A DNA stretch of 64,000 nucleotides from Marinobacter mobilis (GTDB lineage: Bacteria; Pseudomonadota; Gammaproteobacteria; Pseudomonadales; Oleiphilaceae): positions 1 to 64,000 of the forward strand of contig NZ_FNNE01000001.1 in the NCBI RefSeq assembly GCF_900106945.1, written 5' to 3'. The notes beneath the pieces were generated by a model. That model worked only from the letters and a program-made list of their open reading frames with translations, had not been told where the DNA came from and made no database searches. Position 1 is the first letter of the stretch. Each line of letters begins with the position of its first letter. Below, one piece after another: positions 44,128 to 51,161 of this stretch. A program made the position numbers and the translations under genes.

Positions 44128-45336
44128 ATGACCTCAGGCTTTATTGCACCCGCTGAGCTGCGCCAGCGCTGGCAACGGTTGAACCAGTGGCTGCAGGCAC
44201 ATCGCAGTTTCTGGCAGCCGGTTCCGTTTACCACACCCCGGCCGGACTGGCTTGAGCACTATCCAGAGCTGGCCGAGTGGCTGGCTGGTCTGTCGGATGA
44301 CCTCTGCCAGTCGTACGGTGCTGATATGGAAGCCCTGGGCCGGGCGTTGGTGCCATTGTGGCCGGCGATGGCAGAACGGGAGGGGTTGCTGGCCTGGCCG
44401 CAGCTTGCGGACGGTGACGCCAGCCTTCCGGAAGGTCAGGCCCGGGATGTGCCCGGCCGCAAACGCCTGCAGGCGGGCGCTTTTGCCTCTGCGGTGTTGC
44501 CACTGGAGGCCCCGGTGCTGGACTGGTGTTGCGGCAAGGGGCATCTGGCACGAACGCTGAGCGTTCACGCGCCGCAACCGGTGGCCGGATTTGAGTGGGA
44601 TGAGGCGCTGGTTGTCGATGGCAACCGCCTGGCGGTAAAGGCCGGCCGCGGCGTGCAGTTGCAGTGCCAGGATGTCATGGCGGGCAGTCTGGTATTGCCC
44701 GGGGGGATCCACGGAGTCGCGCTTCATGCCTGTGGTGAGCTGCATCGTCAATTGCTGCGCCAGGGCGCGGCTCAGGGAGCGGTGCGACTGAGTATTTCTC
44801 CGTGCTGCTATCACCTTGGCCACGCCGGTGACTACCGCCCGCTGTCCCGGCAGGTAACGACGGCGCCGGACGCCTGCCAGGTCAGTTTCAGCAGCCTGCG
44901 GCTGGTGGTCCAGGAAACCGTCACAGCGCCGGCCCGGGTACGGGGATTGCGGCGTCAGACCGAGATCTGGCGATTGGGCTTCGATGGCTTGCAACGACAC
45001 TTGCGGGGGTGCGATGACTACCTGCCGGTGCCGTCTCACCCGACAGCGCTGAACCACCGGGGTTTTGCCGATTTTTGCGACTGGGCCGCGCGCACCAAGG
45101 GGCTGACGATACCGCCGCAATGGGACCCTGCGCACTGGCTGGCGGCCGGAGAGGCCCGGCAGCGTCAGTTGCGACGCCATGAGCTGGTGCGTCACCTGTT
45201 CCGGCGGCCGCTGGAGTGCTGGCTGGTGCTGGACTACGCCCTGTTCCTGCAGGAGCAGGGTTATCAGGTCCGCCTGGGGACGTTCTGCGACCGCCGGCTA
45301 ACCCCGCGCAACCTGTTGCTGGACGCCCACCGCTAA
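44128..45336 (+). CDS. SAM-dependent methyltransferase of the METTL25/Methyltransf_32 type
   Basis: A 402-residue methyltransferase. The AdoMet site is LDWCCGKGHLAR near residue 131, with LHACGELHRQLL near 198 and SISPCCYHLGH near 219, the set typical of this family. Its substrate is unknown; relatives act on RNA or ribosomal proteins. The N-terminal 115 residues are helical. It lies three bases after the DadA-like gene and probably shares its transcript, although no functional link is evident. Confidence 0.85.
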   Translation: MTSGFIAPAELRQRWQRLNQWLQAHRSFWQPVPFTTPRPDWLEHYPELAEWLAGLSDDLCQSYGADMEALGRALVPLWPAMAEREGLLAWPQLADGDASLPEGQARDVPGRKRLQAGAFASAVLPLEAPVLDWCCGKGHLARTLSVHAPQPVAGFEWDEALVVDGNRLAVKAGRGVQLQCQDVMAGSLVLPGGIHGVALHACGELHRQLLRQGAAQGAVRLSISPCCYHLGHAGDYRPLSRQVTTAPDACQVSFSSLRLVVQETVTAPARVRGLRRQTEIWRLGFDGLQRHLRGCDDYLPVPSHPTALNHRGFADFCDWAARTKGLTIPPQWDPAHWLAAGEARQRQLRRHELVRHLFRRPLECWLVLDYALFLQEQGYQVRLGTFCDRRLTPRNLLLDAHR

Positions 45337-45358
45337 CCCCGTGCGGCTTCACGCATGC

Positions 45359-45829
45359 CTAGGGTTTTCGGTATACCACGGATTCCACACACCCTTCCCG
45401 GAAGTACACATAGGTGAGTTCATACAGCTTGCCGTAGTAATCAGTCTGATAGATCCAGGTTTCCTGAGGGACCGGGTAGGTTTCCGGCGGTGGCCCAAAG
45501 GCCTCGCGAACCTGCTCCCGGGTCATGCCGACCACGACCTGGCCGCGAATCAGATAGGTGCGCAGGTCTGTGGAGTTGATGAAGCGACAGGGAGATTCCG
45601 GGACAGGGGTGGCTTCGGCTCCGGAGTCTGGCATGGGGGAGGGTTGTTCCGGCGGCAGGTTCTGGTCAAATTGCCCGCCGATGCGATTGTCCTGTACCTC
45701 GATCCGGCTGCCCTCACCGCTGCAGGGTCGGTCAGTGAAGGTCGTGCCGTTGGGCCCTTCGCAGCGGTAGACCTCGGCCTGGGTAACACTGGCCAGGAGC
45801 AACAGCCACAGTAGTAGCTGGTATCTCAT
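45359..45829 (-). CDS. DUF4124 protein with a BamE-like C-terminal motif (second copy)
   Basis: A 156-residue secreted protein. The signal peptide is residues 1-18, then the DUF4124 pattern VYRCEGPNGTTFTDRPC. The linker is Pro-rich, and the last 60 residues include VVGMTREQVREAFGPP and a WIYQTDYYG strand, like SmpA/BamE. The architecture matches the protein encoded at 17997-18446, with low identity, so they are paralogues or recurrent fusions. I chose the ATG at 45829 because it gives the signal peptide directly. It follows the DUF445 gene by 29 bases. Confidence 0.87.
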   Translation of the reverse strand: MRYQLLLWLLLLASVTQAEVYRCEGPNGTTFTDRPCSGEGSRIEVQDNRIGGQFDQNLPPEQPSPMPDSGAEATPVPESPCRFINSTDLRTYLIRGQVVVGMTREQVREAFGPPPETYPVPQETWIYQTDYYGKLYELTYVYFREGCVESVVYRKP

Positions 45830-45858
45830 CGGGAGTCCTCCTGTGCGGCCTGGTAGCT

Positions 45859-47088
45859 TCAGCCGCCAAACATGACGACCAGCTGGAAGAAGCCCACGGC
45901 CAGCCCCAGTGCTGCGCCTACGGTTATCAGAATCCACTCGTCCTGCTCGAACGCAGGCCTTAGCATGCCTTCAAACTGTTGCGGCTTGAGACTTTCAAGC
46001 CTCGTCGACAGGGTATTTTCCAGGTCCAGTGCCTCATCGGCGTAGTCTTCAATGTGCTTGAGGGTCGTGGGCAGGCTGGCAATCAGTTGCTCTGCCGCCC
46101 GCGCTTTCATCTCACGGTAGGTCTGGGTGCCGACGGCAAAGGTAACAAACGGCTTGGCGAGATTGGTCTGTTCATCAACGGCACGCTGAACATGGCGCCC
46201 GATCATGTCAAACACCTTATCGGAATAGGGCCCTTTGAGAATGCCCTCGACGATATTGGCGGGTGTGAGTACATAAGACGACACCAGTCGGCCGTAGTCC
46301 CGGGACACTTCTTTCTGGCGTTTCATGAACAGCCCCTGGAAGGTCACAGGGCCGACTTTGACAGGCTCTTTCGGGCTGAAGATCATTTTCAGGGCGATGG
46401 CATTGGTGGCGTACCCTACCAACAGGCCAAAGGCGGGTAGCAGCCAGCCCTGCTGGAAGAACAACCAGACCAGCATCTGGACCAACCCGAACAGGAAGCC
46501 GAAGTACAGGCCGGAGCGGCCAATGAAAGTGAACTCCTGAGCGCCCACCTCACTGAATATGCGGTTGAGCAGGGCCTTGTCCTCACACAGCTTGGTGACC
46601 ACCATGTCTTCAAGATCATACATCTGGGAAATATTGAGCTTGAGCTGCTGCATGATCTCATTGATCAGCCTGGGGGCGTCGCGCTTGACTCGCTGGTAGA
46701 TCTGGCGTTTGACGAACTGCGGCAGAGCTTCCCAGAACCCGGGTTCGTACTCGGTCATCACCTGATCGACAATGTTCTCGACCATGTCGTTGAGTACGGG
46801 CTCCAGCTCGTCGGCGACCCGTTCAGCGTCCAGCCTGGCAAAGATCTCCTGCTGGGAAATGAGGTGTGTCGTGATGGTTTCCACCGAAATGGCGGCCATT
46901 TTTGCCGCCCGCCGCGGAACGATGCCCTGCCAGCCCAGAAATGGAGGCTTACCGATAAATTCCAGCGGTTCGAACATCATTTTGATGGCGAGCACGTTGG
47001 TGCCGTAGCCAACAATGCCGCTGATCACTGGCATGGACAAGTACAGCCAAAGATTGTCGATAAACTCCGTGAGTAGTGCTTCCATCAT
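45859..47088 (-). CDS. DUF445 family membrane protein
   Basis: A 409-residue inner-membrane protein of the DUF445 (YheB/YtxF-like) family. Membrane helices lie near residues 12-34, 197-245 and 380-404. The pattern GYGTNVLAIKMMFEPLEF near residue 26 recurs as GYATNAIALKMIFSPKEP near 229, showing an internal duplication typical of the family. Function is unknown. It is the second gene of the minus-strand operon below the Abi-alpha-like gene, 42 bases away. Confidence 0.9.
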   Translation of the reverse strand: MMEALLTEFIDNLWLYLSMPVISGIVGYGTNVLAIKMMFEPLEFIGKPPFLGWQGIVPRRAAKMAAISVETITTHLISQQEIFARLDAERVADELEPVLNDMVENIVDQVMTEYEPGFWEALPQFVKRQIYQRVKRDAPRLINEIMQQLKLNISQMYDLEDMVVTKLCEDKALLNRIFSEVGAQEFTFIGRSGLYFGFLFGLVQMLVWLFFQQGWLLPAFGLLVGYATNAIALKMIFSPKEPVKVGPVTFQGLFMKRQKEVSRDYGRLVSSYVLTPANIVEGILKGPYSDKVFDMIGRHVQRAVDEQTNLAKPFVTFAVGTQTYREMKARAAEQLIASLPTTLKHIEDYADEALDLENTLSTRLESLKPQQFEGMLRPAFEQDEWILITVGAALGLAVGFFQLVVMFGG

Positions 47089-47130
47089 GCTCGTATTGTC
47101 CGGACGGCGATTGTGTTCTGAGACGGGTGA

Positions 47131-47859
47131 TTAACCGGAATGCCTGGCGACCAGGGACGCTTCCCAGAATCGTTGTCCCAAACCGGAAAGGCGCACGCTG
47201 AAACGTTGAAAACGGGGCTTCAGGTTGCTGCCATTGCCATTGAGGTCAGCGATGGCGGCACGAACATCGAGCCCATTCTCAATGGTGTCATAGCGGGGAG
47301 TGTGGCCTGAAACTTCGGGACCGGCTTCCAGCAACCCAAGGTTCAGCAGGTGTTTCAGGTAAACCGGGGCCATCTCAGGCAGCATTATGCCTGACTCTTG
47401 CGGCGTCCGGCTGAGATAACTTCTCACCCTGAATGATTTGGTACCGAGCCGGTTTACGGCATCCAGATGGCAGGCGGGGTGTTTGTCACCGTCGGCGAGC
47501 GCTGCCAGTACCCGCAGTTCGTCGGGTACCAGTTGCTGGGTCAGCAGGGTCAGCAGGTCGTCCCAGGCCGAATCGGGAGTCTGGTTCAGGGAGCGCTGGT
47601 AAAGCTCCGACAACAGGCCGTGAGCGTTCGGGCGCAGCAATTGTGGCAGCGTGCTGCCATCGTGCTCCTGCGCCTGGGAATCGACCTGATCGAGCTTGCG
47701 CTTGATGCTCTGCAGAGCCCGTTGTTCGACTTCATCGTAGAGCTGGGTGGCGATCTGGAATCCGGTTGATACCACCCGGCCTGCCAGAAAACGGTTTAAT
47801 CCCTTGTGTCCGTCTCCCAGGGTAGCAGGGAGGGTGTCTTTGGACTTTCCATTCGTCAT
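47131..47859 (-). CDS. Abi-alpha-like protein (DUF4393-like)
   Basis: A 242-residue protein whose central part, about residues 90-185, resembles the Abi-alpha/DUF4393 family (LVPDELRVLAALADG, then a helical segment ending in HLLNLGLLEAG). Some family members were linked to abortive infection in lactococci, others to housekeeping, so phage defence should not be assumed. No membrane segment. It heads an operon with DUF445 and DUF4124 genes and lies across the CRP-like site from two divergent genes. Confidence 0.7.
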   Translation of the reverse strand: MTNGKSKDTLPATLGDGHKGLNRFLAGRVVSTGFQIATQLYDEVEQRALQSIKRKLDQVDSQAQEHDGSTLPQLLRPNAHGLLSELYQRSLNQTPDSAWDDLLTLLTQQLVPDELRVLAALADGDKHPACHLDAVNRLGTKSFRVRSYLSRTPQESGIMLPEMAPVYLKHLLNLGLLEAGPEVSGHTPRYDTIENGLDVRAAIADLNGNGSNLKPRFQRFSVRLSGLGQRFWEASLVARHSG

Positions 47860-47900
47860 AACGCCTAGCCTGACACGGATTGTTGTTTTGTTGGCATGAT

Positions 47901-47916
47901 TGTGACATGCGTCACA
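47901..47916. promoter_or_regulatory. consensus CRP/Vfr-like binding site
   Basis: TGTGACATGCGTCACA fits TGTGA-N6-TCACA perfectly. The centre at 47908.5 is about 42-44 bases upstream of the predicted plus-strand start, the class II activator position, and overlaps the predicted minus-strand start. Confidence 0.7.
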
Positions 47917-47921
47917 GAGCT

Positions 47922-47950
47922 AAAATAAACTAAGGTAACTAGACTCACAA
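47922..47950 (-). promoter_or_regulatory. sigma70-type promoter for the Abi-alpha-like operon
   Basis: On the minus strand TTGTGA (47950-47945) and TATTTT (47927-47922) are 17 bases apart. The predicted start near 47915 lies inside the CRP-like palindrome, so a bound regulator should block it. Confidence 0.5.
47940..47945 (+). promoter_or_regulatory. -10 box for the plus-strand gene pair
   Basis: TAGACT matches four of six -10 positions. No good -35 box lies upstream, as expected for a promoter that needs CRP-type activation. Confidence 0.4.
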
Positions 47951-47975
47951 TAAACCCGATAAAAAAAGGTGGGCT

Positions 47976-48197
47976 ATGACCTATTTTGACTCCTCTGGTG
48001 TTTCTCCGTCGCCCGATGATGACTTCAGCCGTCAGGTTCAGGCGCAGATTCGGCAGGTACTGAGCGACCATGAGAGCCGGATAGCCGAAGAATGGAGTAA
48101 GGCCAAAAAGGGTATGCCACTTTATGCCCGTTGGGCAATGGCGCTGAGCGGCTCTGCAACAACCGGTTCCGGTACGGGGTCGACTGATGATCAGTAA
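47976..48197 (+). CDS. small hypothetical protein (73 aa)
   Basis: A 73-residue protein of unknown function. Residues 18-45 form an amphipathic helix rich in Gln, Glu and Arg (QVQAQIRQVLSDHESRI), residues 49-58 are more hydrophobic, and the tail is Gly/Ser/Thr-rich. The ribosome site AAGGTGGG sits close before the ATG. Its end overlaps the next gene by 11 bases, which suggests coupled translation and a shared function with the large repeat protein. Confidence 0.8.
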   Translation: MTYFDSSGVSPSPDDDFSRQVQAQIRQVLSDHESRIAEEWSKAKKGMPLYARWAMALSGSATTGSGTGSTDDQ

Positions 48198-49626
48198 TCT
48201 GCAACGAGCGGTTGAAATCGACAAGCTGGAGGCTGTTATCGGGACCATGGATCCGGCGTTGCGACGGGCGGCCGGGACCTGCTCAGTGGAGGGGATCCGC
48301 TCGCTACGTAACGCCGCTCTGGACGGCCAGGGCCGGCTATACGCTGCCCGCTTCCGCCGTCTTGCCCGGATGGCAAAACTGATGCGTCTGAGCCAGGTGG
48401 CCAGCATGGCCCAACGAATGGGGCCGTTGCTGTCCGCGCGGTTGTTGCCATTTTTTGAGCCGCATTATGTTGGCCGGGTTGCCCGCAGGTTGTCTGCAGA
48501 TTTTATTGCGGCGGCCACCGCTGAGGCTGATCCGCGGGTGCTGAGGTCACTAGTGGCGCATATTGAACCCGATCAGGTGGCTGAGGCCGCAAGCCTGCTG
48601 ATTACTCAGGAACACTATGTCCACGCCGGCCAGCTCACGGATGCGCTGGACCCTCAGGCGATTCGGGCAATCCTGGACCGGGTCGATGACAATGTTGCTC
48701 TACTGCGGACGGTGATCTACATGGAGCAGCCGGACAAGCTGGGGAATGTCATCCGCCTGGTGGATAACGCCCGGCTCAATGAAATTATTCTGGCGGGGGC
48801 CGCCGACAGGACGGTCTGGCCACTGATGCTGTGGATGATTGATCAGGTGGGGCGGGATCTCAAGGGCCGTATCACGAACCTGATGGTGGTGCGGGACCCC
48901 GAGGTGCTCAACGAACTGATCCGGGTGGCTGATCAACAGGGCCTGTGGGGGCCCATTCTGCGTGCCATCGATACCGTCAAGGCCCGGCATCGGCCAATGC
49001 TGGTGCACCTTGAGGCGCTGCGGGATGAGGCGACCCTGGGGCATCTGGTACGGGCGGCCTATGACGAAGGCCTGATGGCGAATACGTTGCCCCTGATCGA
49101 CGCCATGAACGGCGACCTGCAGGCCTACGTGACCCGGGTAGGGATGAAGATGGGGGGCACGATTCTTGAAACGTTTGTGCAGACGGCCATCCAGGAAAAG
49201 CGGGGTGATCTGATTCTGACGCTGATGGGACGGTTGCAGGACCAGGAACTGGACGAGCTGGCCACCTTGTCGGTGTTTACCGACAGCGTGGTTTTGGGGC
49301 CGCTGATCCGCGCCGCCATCAGCAGCGGCCAGATTTCCACCCTGATGCGTTTTGCCCGGGTACTGTCTCGACGCAGTCAGGAACTGTTCGCCAGTCTGCT
49401 GGCTCTGGATCACGGCGCGTTGTTTGAGCGCCTGCTGAATCGCGCGGATAACCTGCGGGAGGTGGACTGGAAGAACCTGATGTCGGTGCTCGGCCGACTC
49501 AAATCTCCCGGCCAGTTCGCCGGTCTCGCCGAAGTGGTGCAGTGGCAGTCGGCCAAAACCTACAGCACCCTGAAAGGTTATGCCGAGAATGCGGGGCTGG
49601 CGCTGTTCGGTGGCGCCCGGTCCTAG
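48187..49626 (+). CDS. alpha-solenoid protein with tandem 43-residue repeats
   Basis: A 479-residue protein I do not recognise. No signal peptide or clear membrane helix is visible. Residues 236-450 split exactly into five consecutive 43-residue units, with a 44-residue related unit at 192-235 and weaker ones before it. Each unit has a pattern like D-x3-L-x2-L-(I/V)-x2-A at its start and two or three helices. The shape resembles MgtE-N or HEAT-like solenoids used for protein binding. The start overlaps the 73-residue gene. The likely promoter is CRP-dependent. Confidence 0.85.
   Translation: MISNLQRAVEIDKLEAVIGTMDPALRRAAGTCSVEGIRSLRNAALDGQGRLYAARFRRLARMAKLMRLSQVASMAQRMGPLLSARLLPFFEPHYVGRVARRLSADFIAAATAEADPRVLRSLVAHIEPDQVAEAASLLITQEHYVHAGQLTDALDPQAIRAILDRVDDNVALLRTVIYMEQPDKLGNVIRLVDNARLNEIILAGAADRTVWPLMLWMIDQVGRDLKGRITNLMVVRDPEVLNELIRVADQQGLWGPILRAIDTVKARHRPMLVHLEALRDEATLGHLVRAAYDEGLMANTLPLIDAMNGDLQAYVTRVGMKMGGTILETFVQTAIQEKRGDLILTLMGRLQDQELDELATLSVFTDSVVLGPLIRAAISSGQISTLMRFARVLSRRSQELFASLLALDHGALFERLLNRADNLREVDWKNLMSVLGRLKSPGQFAGLAEVVQWQSAKTYSTLKGYAENAGLALFGGARS
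48892..49536 (+). repeat. five in-register 43-residue protein repeats
   Basis: Codons for residues 236-278, 279-321, 322-364, 365-407 and 408-450 of the hypothetical solenoid protein. Units begin RDPEVLNELI, RDEATLGHLV, MGGTILETFV, TDSVVLGPLI and DHGALFERLL. DNA identity among units is low, so the duplication is old. Confidence 0.75.
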
Positions 49627-49657
49627 TACCCGCCGCCATAACAGGTACTGCCCCTAC

Positions 49658-49685
49658 AAAAAAGCCGCGACCAGGGTCGCGGCTT
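49658..49685 (-). terminator. intrinsic terminator of the OmpA/OprF-like gene
   Basis: AAGCCGCGACC and GGTCGCGGCTT form an 11-bp stem. Read on the minus strand the hairpin is followed by six T (the A-run at 49658-49663), the classical intrinsic layout. It lies 44 bases beyond the stop of the porin gene. Confidence 0.85.
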
Positions 49686-49728
49686 CGAAGGTCGGCGGAG
49701 CGGACTCCGCCGGGGTTCTGCGGCTGAC

Positions 49729-50937
49729 TTAGCGGCGAACCTGAATGCGGGCTTCTACCCGACGGTTCTGGGCACGGCCCGCAGCGGTTCCGTTGTCGGC
49801 AACCGGCTCGGCCTCACCGTAACCTACGGCGCTGACGCGGTCGGCTTCAACACCCAGATTTTCGGTCAGGCGACGTGCGACGGCTTCGGCGCGACGCTGG
49901 GACAGAGCCTGGTTGTAGTCGTCGTTACCTGCGCTATCGGTATGACCGGCGATTTCCACGATGGTCCCCGGGTTCTCGTTCATGAACGAGGCAACCTGCT
50001 GGATCTGAGCGTCGTAGCTGTCATCAATGGCAGCACTGTTGGTCGGGAACTGAACCTCGATCTGGAAGGTCTCGACGGTCTCGGCAATACCTTCACAGCC
50101 CTTGGCATCTACGTCGGCTCCGGCAGCAGTGTCAGGACACTCGTCCTTGCTGTCGACCACACCGTCGTTGTCACTGTCGGTTTCACAGCCGCGGCCGTCA
50201 ACGCTGGCACCCGCCGGAGTTGCCGGGCACTGGTCAGCACTGTTGGCGACGCCATCACGGTCGTCATCGAGTTCGCAACCCTTGGCGTCAACGGCAGCAC
50301 CGGCCGGGGTGTTCTGGCACTGATCCATGCCATCTTCAACACCGTCATTGTCGGAATCGACCACAGCCGCCACGGCTGGCTCGGACTTGCCGGATGCAAG
50401 GCCGAACGCCAGGCTCAGACCCAGGGAGACCTGAGTGTCGAAGGTGCTCTCGTCGATGCCGTGGAATTCACGGATATCGCCACGCAGGGACACCATCTCG
50501 GAGATGTTGTAGCGAACACCGCCACCAATGTTGACGCGGGTCTCGTCGTGGTTGGTGCCGGAGGTGTAAATCGGCAGTGCGCTGTCGCCGAAATCGGCGT
50601 TACCGGCGCCAACGGCCAGGTACGGGTTCCAGGTTTCCTCAGGTGCACCGAAGTAATACAGGCCGTCGAGACGAATTTCTTCAAAGTCGCTGTCGCCCGG
50701 ATTGTACTTACGGTCGGCGTTGGCGCGGGAGAATACGGCTTCTACGGCCCAGCTCGGGGTGAAACGGTATTCCAGACCGGCACCGAAGGTTCCGGTTTCG
50801 CTCAGATCGCGCTTGTCGTCAAAGTACTGATACGCGATGAACGGATTGATGTAGATGTAATCCTTGTCTTCCGCAATGGAAGGGGTACTGATGGCTGCGG
50901 CAACAACCGCCAGGGTGAGTGGGCGCATGCTCGGCAT
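49729..50937 (-). CDS. OmpA/OprF-like porin with thrombospondin type 3 repeats
   Basis: A 402-residue outer-membrane protein. The signal peptide is residues 1-22. An eight-stranded OmpA-type beta barrel spans about 28-185. Three Asp-rich calcium-binding thrombospondin type 3 units follow (DSDNDGVEDGMDQC, DDDRDGVANSADQC, DSDNDGVVDSKDEC) near 195-275, then the OmpA peptidoglycan-binding domain to the end, with GHTDSAGND near 333. It anchors the outer membrane and may act as a pore. AGGAGG sits seven bases before the ATG. The 224-base gap upstream has no other gene. Confidence 0.95.
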   Translation of the reverse strand: MPSMRPLTLAVVAAAISTPSIAEDKDYIYINPFIAYQYFDDKRDLSETGTFGAGLEYRFTPSWAVEAVFSRANADRKYNPGDSDFEEIRLDGLYYFGAPEETWNPYLAVGAGNADFGDSALPIYTSGTNHDETRVNIGGGVRYNISEMVSLRGDIREFHGIDESTFDTQVSLGLSLAFGLASGKSEPAVAAVVDSDNDGVEDGMDQCQNTPAGAAVDAKGCELDDDRDGVANSADQCPATPAGASVDGRGCETDSDNDGVVDSKDECPDTAAGADVDAKGCEGIAETVETFQIEVQFPTNSAAIDDSYDAQIQQVASFMNENPGTIVEIAGHTDSAGNDDYNQALSQRRAEAVARRLTENLGVEADRVSAVGYGEAEPVADNGTAAGRAQNRRVEARIQVRR

Positions 50938-51161
50938 TGCGAACCTCCTGTTCGAGAGTTTTAGTCGTCATTTGAGGGCGCCTGGCCCTTGGGCAAGGCG
51001 CACTTATTATCGTTAAAAAGGCAAAAAACAGTGTACGGGTGCAAACTTATGCCATCGAGACCTTCTTGCCTAGTCCAGATAAGGACGTATTTCGGGAAAA
51101 AGGGTTCACCTGATTTTGGTCACCGGACATCATTGGCCTGATTTGCGCTGCTGACGCACCG

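Noticed and set aside
47131..47859. Phage-defence island around the Abi-alpha-like gene
   Set aside because: Its neighbours are DUF445 and DUF4124 housekeeping-type genes, and no toxin, nuclease or mobile element is present.
48236..48451. 71-residue minus-strand frame inside the repeat-protein gene
   Set aside because: Antisense shadow without a ribosome site.
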